Below, piece after piece: positions 28,961-37,942 of a stretch of DNA of 40,252 nucleotides (within the stretch, counting starts at the first letter, position 1; the number at the start of each line of letters is the position of its first letter). The stretch lies in NCBI GenBank assembly GCA_030621085.1, contig JAUXIJ010000025.1, forward strand, positions 1 through 40,252, written 5' to 3'. The notes below the pieces were generated by a model. That model was not told the DNA's origin and searched no databases. It saw nothing but the letters and a program-made list of their open reading frames with translations. Source of the DNA: Candidatus Cloacimonadota bacterium (GTDB taxonomy: Bacteria > Cloacimonadota > Cloacimonadia > Cloacimonadales > TCS61). Made by a program: the position numbers and the translations under genes.

Positions 28961-30811
28961 ATGAAAAGAATTGTTTTTTTCTTTTTACTTCTGTTTTCTA
29001 TTAATTTATTTTCGCAAACAAAAATCGATAGCCTGGAAAACCAATTAAAAATAGTTAATAAAAACGAGAAGATCGATATTTTAAATGAATTATCACAAAT
29101 CTATTATGAATTATCACCACAAAAAACTATTGAATATGGCACCCGGGCATTTGAATTGTCACAACAATCTAATTACAAAGAAGGAGAAGCGCATGCTTTA
29201 AAAAATATCGGCACCGGAAATTATTATCAAAGCAATTATGATATATCTTTGGAATTCTATTTCAAATCATTAAAAATATTTAAAGAAATCGAAGACCGAG
29301 AAGGCGCTTCCAGTATTCTAAACAACATCGGTATTATTTATTGGAAATTATACGATTTTGAAAAAGCTTTGGAAATTTACAATGAATCTTTAAAAGTAAT
29401 GAAAGAATTTGAAAATAAAGAGGGAATTGCCAGAGCACAAAACAATATTGGGCTCATCTATATGACCCTGCAGAATTATGATAAAGCCTTGGAATATTTT
29501 ATTAAATCTTTAAAAATTATGGAAGAGGTTGGAAATAGGAATAATCTTGCTTATTGTTTAAATAATATCGGAATTATATATTGGTATTTAGAAAATTATG
29601 ATAAATCTTTGGAATACTATCTGAGATCATACACAATAAATAAAGAAATTGATAATAAATACGGAATTGCCGGAAGTTTAAAGAACATTGGTGGTATTTA
29701 TGTAAAACTCGAAGAATATGATAAATCAATAATTTATTTTAAAGAGAGTTTAAAATTAGCTAAAGAAATAGAAGCAAAAGATTTGATTCAAAATATCTAC
29801 ATAGCATTTTCCGAGCTATTTTCTGTTAAAAAGGATTATAAAAAAGCTTTAGAATACTTTACGCTTTATACCGTAGTTAAGGATAGCATCTTTACAAAAG
29901 AGAGCAGCGAGAGAATAGCAGAGATGCAAACGAAATATGAAACAGAAAAAAAAGAACAGGAAAATGAAATCCTGAAGAAAAATAATGAGATCCAGAGACT
30001 AAAAATTAACAAACAGCAGAATTTCCGAAATTTATTGATAATTATTTCTGTATTTATTCTTTTCATGGCTTTTATAATTTATACACGTTATCGTTCCAAA
30101 CACAAAGTAAACATTCTCCTGAATCAGAAAAACATCCAGATCGAACAAGCAAACAAAGAATTAAGTGAAAAGAATAAAGAACTGGAAATTCATAGGGAAC
30201 ATATTAACTTAATCAACCAAATACTGCGACATGACATAAGGAACAACTTATCTGTAATCAATAGCGCTATAAGATTATTCCTGAAAGACGGTAACAAAGA
30301 CCTGATCCATGCAATTCAAGTGAGCGTATCTAAAAGTTTATCTCTCATTAACAATATGCGGGAAGTAGAGGAATTCATGACCAGCAATAAGAAAGTGAAG
30401 TTGATCGACTTACGGAATGTTATTAACCAAGTAGCTGAAAGTCACTTCGATTTTGATATTGATATCAGTGTTTCCGGTAAGGCAGAAGTACTGGCAGATG
30501 AAGCTGTATTTTCCGTATTTGATAACCTTTTCAATAATGCAATTATTCATGGTAAGGCAGATAAAATTAACATAGAAATAAAAAAAAATAAAAAAGGGTG
30601 TGAAGTTAGAGTTTCCGATAATGGACTTGGGATTCCAAAAGAAATTAAAGCTAAACTCTTTGATGAAGGTTTTACGTTTGGTGAAAAAGGTCATACGGGA
30701 ATCGGATTGTATCTTGTAAAAGAATCTATTAAACGATGGGGAGGTAAAATCTCTGTTGAAGATAACAAGCCGGTGGGTTCCGTATTTATTCTCTGTTTCA
30801 AAAGTGTATAA
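28961..30811 (+). CDS. TPR-repeat histidine kinase with signal peptide and one TM helix
   Basis: Signal peptide (MKRIVFFFLLLFSINLFSQ), multiple TPRs (ALEYFIKSLKIMEEVGNRN...), TM, RHDIRNNLSVI, DNLFNNAIIHG, DNGLGIP, GHTGIGLYLVKE. Confidence 0.88.
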   Translation: MKRIVFFFLLLFSINLFSQTKIDSLENQLKIVNKNEKIDILNELSQIYYELSPQKTIEYGTRAFELSQQSNYKEGEAHALKNIGTGNYYQSNYDISLEFYFKSLKIFKEIEDREGASSILNNIGIIYWKLYDFEKALEIYNESLKVMKEFENKEGIARAQNNIGLIYMTLQNYDKALEYFIKSLKIMEEVGNRNNLAYCLNNIGIIYWYLENYDKSLEYYLRSYTINKEIDNKYGIAGSLKNIGGIYVKLEEYDKSIIYFKESLKLAKEIEAKDLIQNIYIAFSELFSVKKDYKKALEYFTLYTVVKDSIFTKESSERIAEMQTKYETEKKEQENEILKKNNEIQRLKINKQQNFRNLLIIISVFILFMAFIIYTRYRSKHKVNILLNQKNIQIEQANKELSEKNKELEIHREHINLINQILRHDIRNNLSVINSAIRLFLKDGNKDLIHAIQVSVSKSLSLINNMREVEEFMTSNKKVKLIDLRNVINQVAESHFDFDIDISVSGKAEVLADEAVFSVFDNLFNNAIIHGKADKINIEIKKNKKGCEVRVSDNGLGIPKEIKAKLFDEGFTFGEKGHTGIGLYLVKESIKRWGGKISVEDNKPVGSVFILCFKSV

Positions 30812-30935
30812 TAGTTACACAAATTTGGTGAATTGATTATATAATATTGGAGAAAATTCTGTGAAACAAATAATTATTAATGCAAAAGTACTTTATGAAA
30901 GTATAAAAAAACTGAAAAATAAAGTGAAGTAGAAT

Positions 30936-32588
30936 ATGGAAAATATTGAAACTCTCGAAAAGAAATTATCTCAATGCAGAAAAGCTGGGAAAGAAAAAGT
31001 AGAAATATTGAACCAATTATCCCGTGCTCATTTGAACTTATCTCCTCATAAAGCATTGGATTATGGTAAGCAAGCTCTTGAGTTAACAATAAAATTAAAA
31101 AGCAAGAAAGACACTGCTGATTCCACGGATAATATTGGCAGAATATATTATTATTTAGACGATTATGATAAATCAATAGAGTATTTTATTAATTCATTAA
31201 AAATACGAGAAAAAATTGGTAACAAAAAAGGTATTTGCCAATCTTATAATAATATTGGAGTTGTTTATCTAAATATTCCAAATTACGATAAAGCATTGGA
31301 ATATTTCCAGAATTCGTTGAAAATAAGTGAAGAAATTTCAGATACAGAAATTAGAGCAAAAAATTTTATCAATATCGGCATTGTCTATATGCAATTGAAA
31401 AATTACAATAAATCATTAGAATATTATCAGAATGCCTTAACAATATACAAAGAAAGCGATAATAAAAAAGATATAGCTGGTTGTTTAAACAATCTTGGAA
31501 TAAATTATTGGTATTTAAATAATTTCAATAAGTCTTTGGAATATTATCTTAAGGCATTAAAATTAAAGGAAGAAATAGGAGATAAATGGGGTGTTTCCAA
31601 TACTTCATTAAATATTGGAATGATTTATGTTAAACTTCTAAATTATGATAAAGCATCCCTGTATTTTAGCAATGGTTTAAAACTGGCAGAAGAAATCGAA
31701 TCAAGACACTTACTAAAAGATAGCTACATCAATTTTTCAGAATTATATACAGCAAAAGAAGACTACCAGAAAGCCCTCGAATATTACAAACTTTATACCG
31801 AAGTAAAAGACAGCATTTTTACTAAAGAAAACAGTGATAAAATTGCTGAAATACAAACAAAATATGATACAGAAAAGAAAGAAAAGGAAGCAGAGATCTA
31901 CAGGCTGAAAAATGTGGAACTCGTTAAAGCCAATTCAGCGATCAAGAAGAAAAACGAAGAACTGAATGCACATCGTGAACACATTAAGTTAATAAATAAA
32001 ATAATTCGTCATGACTTAATAAATGATTTAGCTGTTATTAAAAGTGCGTTAAATCTTTATAAAAAAAACAATGATAAGGAAGTTTTAGAAGAAGCTTTTT
32101 CCAGAATCAATAGAAGTATTGAATTAATAAATACAATGAGGCAACTCGAGTCTTTTATTCCTACCCATCAGGAACTAAGACTTTATGAAATAAGTGATGT
32201 TTTAAAAGGCATTATAGTAAAATACTCGTCGATAGATTTCAACATTAAAGGTAGCGGAAAAGTTCACGCTGATAATACTTTGATTTCGGTTATCGATAAT
32301 ATTATAGGAAATGCAGTTATTCACGGAAAGACAGAAAAAATAGATATCAGAATAAAAGAAAAAAAAGATCTATGCGAACTGAGAATTGCAGATTATGGTA
32401 ATGGAATTCCCGATAAAATAAAAAAGAAGATTTTTGATAAAGACTTTGTTTATGGAAAAACCGGTCACACCGGTCTTGGATTATATATCGTTAAGAAAGC
32501 CATGGCATACTATGGCGGTAATATTGGTGTTGAAGACAACCAGCCAAAAGGAACTGTTTTTATTTTAACGTTCATGAAAGTTGGGTAG
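30936..32588 (+). CDS. TPR-repeat histidine kinase, soluble paralog
   Basis: Same TPR/H-box/HATPase architecture (RHDLINDLAVI, DNIIGNAVIHG, DYGNGIP, GHTGLGLYIVKK), no signal peptide or TM. Confidence 0.87.
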   Translation: MENIETLEKKLSQCRKAGKEKVEILNQLSRAHLNLSPHKALDYGKQALELTIKLKSKKDTADSTDNIGRIYYYLDDYDKSIEYFINSLKIREKIGNKKGICQSYNNIGVVYLNIPNYDKALEYFQNSLKISEEISDTEIRAKNFINIGIVYMQLKNYNKSLEYYQNALTIYKESDNKKDIAGCLNNLGINYWYLNNFNKSLEYYLKALKLKEEIGDKWGVSNTSLNIGMIYVKLLNYDKASLYFSNGLKLAEEIESRHLLKDSYINFSELYTAKEDYQKALEYYKLYTEVKDSIFTKENSDKIAEIQTKYDTEKKEKEAEIYRLKNVELVKANSAIKKKNEELNAHREHIKLINKIIRHDLINDLAVIKSALNLYKKNNDKEVLEEAFSRINRSIELINTMRQLESFIPTHQELRLYEISDVLKGIIVKYSSIDFNIKGSGKVHADNTLISVIDNIIGNAVIHGKTEKIDIRIKEKKDLCELRIADYGNGIPDKIKKKIFDKDFVYGKTGHTGLGLYIVKKAMAYYGGNIGVEDNQPKGTVFILTFMKVG

Positions 32589-32604
32589 GGATTAAATAAA
32601 TTTA

Positions 32605-32664
32605 CTACTCCCAGAACTTCCTATCTAAACTCCTGTATTGCACTGCTTCACTGATGTGAGCAAT
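32605..32664 (-). pseudogene. comM/yifB 3'-end remnant, copy 3
   Basis: Reverse strand reads I-AHISEAVQYRSLDRKFWE-TAG; homology stops right upstream at an in-frame TAA. Confidence 0.85.
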
Positions 32665-32672
32665 TTAAACTA

Positions 32673-33278
32673 TTAATCATTAAGTATTTGCTCAATTAAC
32701 TTATAAATATTAGTCCCTATATCAGATGGCCATTGTTCACAAACATTATCATTCAATTTTTTCGCATTTTTAATTGCTATTTCAGTTTTTGGATATAATT
32801 CATCATAGTGTCCATTAAAATATCTATGAAAAAGCCTTCTACATTTACTACAAGGAGTTAACTTTTCTTTATCCCATGAGCTAACATCAACTTCATGAAG
32901 TATAAACCACAATTCTATACAAGAATTTGAAACATAAAATCCATACCCTTTTTGTTTTGTATAAGTCAGAATATAACTTAATTTTTTATCTCCCCATTTA
33001 TCGAAATCAATGACAATAGAAAGTTTGTTCCAATCTGATGGTTTGATTTTTCTCTTATTACAATATTCATCAATTATTTTGATTACATGTTCTGGATCTG
33101 ATCGAGTATCATTATTTTTCCTTTGAATAGGTATTATCTCTACGTTTTCTAAACGAAAGTATAATATGAAATTTTCAGGACTAAAGTATTTATATTCTGT
33201 TTTCGATCCTTCAAATGCTATAAAATATTTAACAGGTTCTCTGCATTTTGATTTTCTAGCATATCTTGAAGGAGTCAT
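32673..33278 (-). CDS. RloB domain protein (AbiLii-like, TOPRIM-like)
   Basis: RKSKCREPVKYFIAFEGSKTEYKYF...SIVIDFDKWGDKKL...GFYVSNSCIELWFILHEVD. Confidence 0.85.
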   Translation of the reverse strand: MTPSRYARKSKCREPVKYFIAFEGSKTEYKYFSPENFILYFRLENVEIIPIQRKNNDTRSDPEHVIKIIDEYCNKRKIKPSDWNKLSIVIDFDKWGDKKLSYILTYTKQKGYGFYVSNSCIELWFILHEVDVSSWDKEKLTPCSKCRRLFHRYFNGHYDELYPKTEIAIKNAKKLNDNVCEQWPSDIGTNIYKLIEQILND

Positions 33279-34616
33279 TTATTTCTCCTCATAAATATTA
33301 CTGAAAATTGGCACTGCTCCATAGTTGCCAGCAAGATAAGTTTTCCTTAATTCTTTATCATACCTCTCTTTATATTCTTCAAGTGAGTATAGAATTGATT
33401 GCAGTTTGTAATCTTTTTTGATAAACCATATTTCATCTCTTCTAAATTTACTCAAATCCAAAAGAGTCAAATCATGAGTAGTAGCAATAAATTGTGCTTG
33501 TTTGTTTACAGTCTCATTAAAAAATAATTCAAACATCTTTGAAGGAATCAGAGAATGAAGGCTTCTATCAATTTCATCAATAAAAATCACGCTATCAGAA
33601 TTAAACATTGCATAAAGTGTAGGAGTGATATCAAAGATACGATTTGTGCCATCAGATTCTTCACTAAAATCAAATTCCATTCGTTCTTTTTGAGAGAATA
33701 TTTTGTGAATAGCTTTCAACTTATATGCTATCAATTTATTTCCTTTTCTTTGAATACAATAGTTGTCATTTCTGTCTGAACTAACAGCAATTATTTGCTT
33801 ATCGTCATCAAGCTTATTTTCAATTTCATTCTTTATTTCTTGGGGAATTGTTACATTTGCATCATTGAAATCATAGGGGTGGAAATCAATACCATCAATT
33901 CCAGTATCTAATATCTTTAGATATTTCTCAAAGAAGGCTTTAATTTCAATATTTTTCATAATTCTTAATTGAATTCCTATATTTTTGGAGTAAGGAAAAA
34001 TTACTTTCAATTGATTTGAAAACCAATTAAATACTTTTTTATATTCATCTTCAATTGCTTCAGGATTTTTTGAATTCAATACTGTCAATAATAGTTGGTT
34101 ATTTTTAAGTTCTAAAGAAGTTACTTCAAAAACAAGATTATTGTTTTTATCTTTAATTTTGGGTTTAATAGGAAGTTTTGATTTACCTTTAATAACTTCT
34201 CTTAAAAATACAGTTTTTTCTGAACTTTTGTAAACTCTTTTAAGCCATTCCTTACTAACTAACCTTTTCTTAATTACAAAACCATACTCAAAACATTTAC
34301 CATTTATATAAATCTCAAAAACAAACTTTGACGGTGAGCTATCTTGTTTAATTAATTTAAAAGTAGAAACATTAATAAATTGTTTTGAAGCAGATCCATT
34401 AACAATATAATTTTGTGCAAAACTAATTGCTTTTAGAAGATTACTCTTTCCAGAAGAATTTGCACCATAAATTATAGCAGACTTTAAAATATTTGTTAGT
34501 GTTGTTTTTGTTTTAAATAAATGTTTTTCATGTGATTTAACTCTGCTTGGAAACAAACAAAATTCTTGCTCTTTATATATTGAAAGAAAATTAGAAACTT
34601 TAAATCTAATTAACAT
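33279..34616 (-). CDS. AAA15-family ATPase (RloA/AbiLi-like)
   Basis: MLIRFKVSNFLSIYKEQEF; Walker A GANSSGKSN; SVIFIDEIDRSLHSLIP; QFIATTHDLTLLD. Confidence 0.9.
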   Translation of the reverse strand: MLIRFKVSNFLSIYKEQEFCLFPSRVKSHEKHLFKTKTTLTNILKSAIIYGANSSGKSNLLKAISFAQNYIVNGSASKQFINVSTFKLIKQDSSPSKFVFEIYINGKCFEYGFVIKKRLVSKEWLKRVYKSSEKTVFLREVIKGKSKLPIKPKIKDKNNNLVFEVTSLELKNNQLLLTVLNSKNPEAIEDEYKKVFNWFSNQLKVIFPYSKNIGIQLRIMKNIEIKAFFEKYLKILDTGIDGIDFHPYDFNDANVTIPQEIKNEIENKLDDDKQIIAVSSDRNDNYCIQRKGNKLIAYKLKAIHKIFSQKERMEFDFSEESDGTNRIFDITPTLYAMFNSDSVIFIDEIDRSLHSLIPSKMFELFFNETVNKQAQFIATTHDLTLLDLSKFRRDEIWFIKKDYKLQSILYSLEEYKERYDKELRKTYLAGNYGAVPIFSNIYEEK

Positions 34617-34877
34617 TTTAGCCTCCTAGTTTACTAGTTACGTGAAATTCTCGGTTAATATTTATATCTTCTGTAATTTTGGCAAGGATTTTTTATTTTT
34701 TAGGAGATATTTTCTCTTTTATCATTGCAAAAAACAATAGTTGAATAAATTTCATTTTATATTAAAATAACAATCTTATTCTATTTTCTATATTATTAAA
34801 AGCAAGAAAACATACAGTTTTAAAAATTATAACAGGATTTGAAAAAATCAGTGATTTTAACAAAGAAAATATTATCC

Positions 34878-34937
34878 CTACTCCCAAAACTTCCTGTCCA
34901 GACTTCTGTATTGTACTGCTTCGCTGATGTGAGCTAC
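34878..34937 (-). pseudogene. comM/yifB 3'-end remnant, copy 2
   Basis: Reverse strand reads VAHISEAVQYRSLDRKFWE-TAG, with synonymous differences from comM. Confidence 0.87.
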
Positions 34938-35002
34938 ATTGATAAACGTTTTAGATAACTTGAAATAATCGTATTGATTTCGAGGTTATTCCAAAAGCGA
35001 GT

Positions 35003-35461
35003 TTATTCCATTCTGGTAAGTATCATTGTATATTGACCCTCTGTATCGTCCGGGAAACTGGTGGGATAATTGCTATCAGGTGAAGTGAGAATCTCCAACT
35101 TATCATCCGGTAAAATTCTCAAAATTCCAAAACAAGTTGTCCACTCAGCTCCTGCGTTTCCGCACTTACCTAAACAGATATCTATTGTTACGGGTGAAAC
35201 ATTGCTGTTTATTTTATATTCGCCTTTTTTACCCACTCCCGCGCCGTCATGGAACTTCTCATTTATTTCATAGTTGCCGTTCTCATAAAATGTAATATCC
35301 CCACTTGCTGCGCGTTTATTTGGTGCAATTTCCCATTTTCCAATAATGAGTTGAGAGATGTCTTTGGAGATGTTTTCTTTCACCGGCGTATCCTGAGCGT
35401 AAATTGTACCAGTAAAAATAAAGATGATAATGAAAACGTAAAAAACTTTAATGCGATTCAT
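35003..35461 (-). CDS. Secreted hypothetical protein (lipocalin-like pattern)
   Basis: Signal peptide MNRIKVFYVFIIIFIFTGTIYAQ; IGKWEIAPNKRAASGDITFYENGNYEI. Confidence 0.55.
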   Translation of the reverse strand: MNRIKVFYVFIIIFIFTGTIYAQDTPVKENISKDISQLIIGKWEIAPNKRAASGDITFYENGNYEINEKFHDGAGVGKKGEYKINSNVSPVTIDICLGKCGNAGAEWTTCFGILRILPDDKLEILTSPDSNYPTSFPDDTEGQYTMILTRME

Positions 35462-35660
35462 AGTTATTCCTCCTTGTCTCGGCATAGTCTCGATTCATTG
35501 AGACGAAGCCGGACTGTTTTTTTTTAACATCATACAAAAAAATCGAATTATTTTCGATGTCAATATTATTATTTATTATGGTTGTTTATTTTAATTACTT
35601 AAAAAAGACTTTACACCAGAATCGTAATACACTTTTCTCAATTCAGAAAGGGAGTAAAAA

Positions 35661-36308
35661 TTGAGATCTTGCCCGTTTTGTGCGTCAGATTACAAAGAGA
35701 AGAATGATGGAAAGGGCATATATTATCAGTGCATCAAATGCAATTCCAGAGTATATAATTTCTCACTTTTAAAAAGACTGGATTTTAACAGTAAGCTTTT
35801 TACAAATTTTCTGTTGTCTGCAAAACAAAATCAATTGAAGCTTAAGGGAAGCTGCATCAGCTGCGGACAATCCTTTAGAGAAGTTAGTTACAAAACAAAT
35901 GACTATCAAACCATGATCTATGTCTGTCCTACCTGCTTCTTATTTGCAATAAAGAGTTTGGATCTTTTTCTATTTAAAACTCAACAGAAAAAGCCGGAGA
36001 AAAAATACTCAGCAGAAACTGAAAAATTAATTAAAGAGCTTGATACACAATTAATAGATAACAAAAAATCCTGGGAAACATTCGATCAAACAATGAAAAT
36101 CTCAAAAAGTAAAGCTATTGGATTTTTTGTTTTCATGTTCTTCTTAGTTATTCTTTTCGTAAAATTAGGTTTCTCGTACGACATGGCAACACCTATTGGC
36201 AAAATAATCTTCACTTTATTGTTTATTGTCTTTATGTTTGCTGTATTACTTCTAATGATAGGCAAAAAGAATATTTTCAAGGTTATAAAAAAATATTTCT
36301 CCCGTTAG
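35661..36308 (+). CDS. Hypothetical protein with two CxxC pairs per N-terminal half and C-terminal TM helices (TTG start)
   Basis: CPFCASDY...YQCIKCNSR, CISCGQSF...YVCPTCFLF, then two hydrophobic helices; GGGAG RBS before TTG. Confidence 0.6.
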   Translation: MRSCPFCASDYKEKNDGKGIYYQCIKCNSRVYNFSLLKRLDFNSKLFTNFLLSAKQNQLKLKGSCISCGQSFREVSYKTNDYQTMIYVCPTCFLFAIKSLDLFLFKTQQKKPEKKYSAETEKLIKELDTQLIDNKKSWETFDQTMKISKSKAIGFFVFMFFLVILFVKLGFSYDMATPIGKIIFTLLFIVFMFAVLLLMIGKKNIFKVIKKYFSR

Positions 36309-36314
36309 GTATAG

Positions 36315-36334
36315 ATTCCCGCTTTCACGGGAAT
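36315..36334. repeat. Palindromic repeat ATTCCCG-CTTTCA-CGGGAAT(GAC)
   Basis: Perfect 7 bp stem, intergenic, 3' of the 35661 ORF. Confidence 0.75.
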
Positions 36335-36388
36335 GACAAAATAACTTTACCCGTGTTATCTGTATTCATCCTTGAGCGTTTGTTTCTT

Positions 36389-37927
36389 TCATTCCCAGAA
36401 CTTCCTGTCCAGACTCCTATATTGAACAGCTTCGCTGATGTGAGCAACGGTAATTTTTTCGTTCCCTTCCAGGTCGGCAATTGTACGTGAAACCTTAAGG
36501 ATGCGGTCGTATGCACGAGCGGAAAGTCCCATTTTATCCATTGCCATTTTCAGAACGTTCTTACTATCCTCATCCAATTGACAATGTTTGCGTATCTGTT
36601 TGGGATTCATCTGGGAATTACTATATATTTTTTCCTTCTTAAAACGTTCCAGTTGTATATCCCTGGATTTATTAACCCGCTTACGGATATCGATTGATTT
36701 CTCTCCGGTGGGAAGTCCGCTGAGTTCTTCATATTTTACAGCAGGAACTTCTACATGAATATCTATTCTGTCCAGCAGCGGACCGGATATCCGGGAACGG
36801 TATCTTTGAATATTGGCAATGGGACAGGAGCAGGTATGTCCCTCCACATTACTGCCAAAGTATCCGCAGGGACAAGGATTCATAGATGCTACCATCATAA
36901 ATTTAGCAGGAAATTCCAGGCTTTGGGTAGCGCGGGAGATGGTTACAATTTCATCTTCCAGTGGCTGGCGTAGAACTTCCAGAACTGATTTCTTAAACTC
37001 GGGTAATTCATCCAGAAAGAGAGCTCCGTTGTGAGAAAGAGAAACTTCGCCGGGCTTTGGATAGCTTCCACCACCAATGAGAGCTACATCGCTGATAGTA
37101 TGATGCGGAGAGCGGAAAGGCCGTTCTGAAACTATCCCCCGCTTGCTGCTAATAAAGCCTGCAACTGAATGGATCTTGGTGGTTTCTAAAGATTCTTCCA
37201 GGGTTAATTCGGGTAATATGGTTGGGATCCTGCGTGCTAACATGGTTTTCCCGGAACCGGGAGGACCGAGCATGAGAACATTATGCCCGCCGGCAGCAGC
37301 AACCTCTAAAGCCCTTTTCACATGGAATTGTCCTTTCACATCGTACATATCTACCGGACTTTCATTCAATATTTTAAAGATCTCTTCTATATTAACTTTA
37401 ACCGGTTCGATCTCGATCTTATCTTCCAGAAAGTTTACAACCTCATTTAGAGATGTAGCCGGATAAACATTAAGTTCTTCTATAACTGCGGCTTCCCGTG
37501 CATTTTCATAAGGTAATATAAGACCATCCACGCCGTCTTTCCAGCAGGCAACGGCAATGGGAAGTACTCCCCGAACAGGACGCAAAGCGCCATCCAGAGA
37601 CATTTCACCAATCAATGCATATTTTTCCATCTTTGTTGTATTTATCTGATGCAAAGCCTGGATCAAAGCCAGAGATGTGGGCAGATCGAGTGCAACCCCA
37701 TCCTTCTTAATATCTGCCGGAGCCAGGTTAACCGTATAGCGATGGGTAGGAAAACGAAAACCAGAATTCTTTATCGCTGCCGATACTCTATCCCGGCTTT
37801 CCTTCACAGAATTAGATGGCAATCCTACAATATTAAACTTATATAATCCACCTTTTACGTCTGCTTCTACTGTAATTTGTTGTGCGTCGATCCCCTGGAT
37901 AGCATACGAAATAGTTCTACCGTACAT
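36389..37927 (-). CDS. comM: YifB/ComM family Mg-chelatase-like AAA ATPase
   Basis: GLPSNSVKESRDRVSAAIKNSGF, GPPGSGKTMLARRIPTILP, RPFRSPHHTISDVALIGGG, NPCPCGYFG, KITVAHISEAVQYRSLDRKFWE. Confidence 0.97.
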   Translation of the reverse strand: MYGRTISYAIQGIDAQQITVEADVKGGLYKFNIVGLPSNSVKESRDRVSAAIKNSGFRFPTHRYTVNLAPADIKKDGVALDLPTSLALIQALHQINTTKMEKYALIGEMSLDGALRPVRGVLPIAVACWKDGVDGLILPYENAREAAVIEELNVYPATSLNEVVNFLEDKIEIEPVKVNIEEIFKILNESPVDMYDVKGQFHVKRALEVAAAGGHNVLMLGPPGSGKTMLARRIPTILPELTLEESLETTKIHSVAGFISSKRGIVSERPFRSPHHTISDVALIGGGSYPKPGEVSLSHNGALFLDELPEFKKSVLEVLRQPLEDEIVTISRATQSLEFPAKFMMVASMNPCPCGYFGSNVEGHTCSCPIANIQRYRSRISGPLLDRIDIHVEVPAVKYEELSGLPTGEKSIDIRKRVNKSRDIQLERFKKEKIYSNSQMNPKQIRKHCQLDEDSKNVLKMAMDKMGLSARAYDRILKVSRTIADLEGNEKITVAHISEAVQYRSLDRKFWE

Positions 37928-37942
37928 GAATACTCCTTAATT

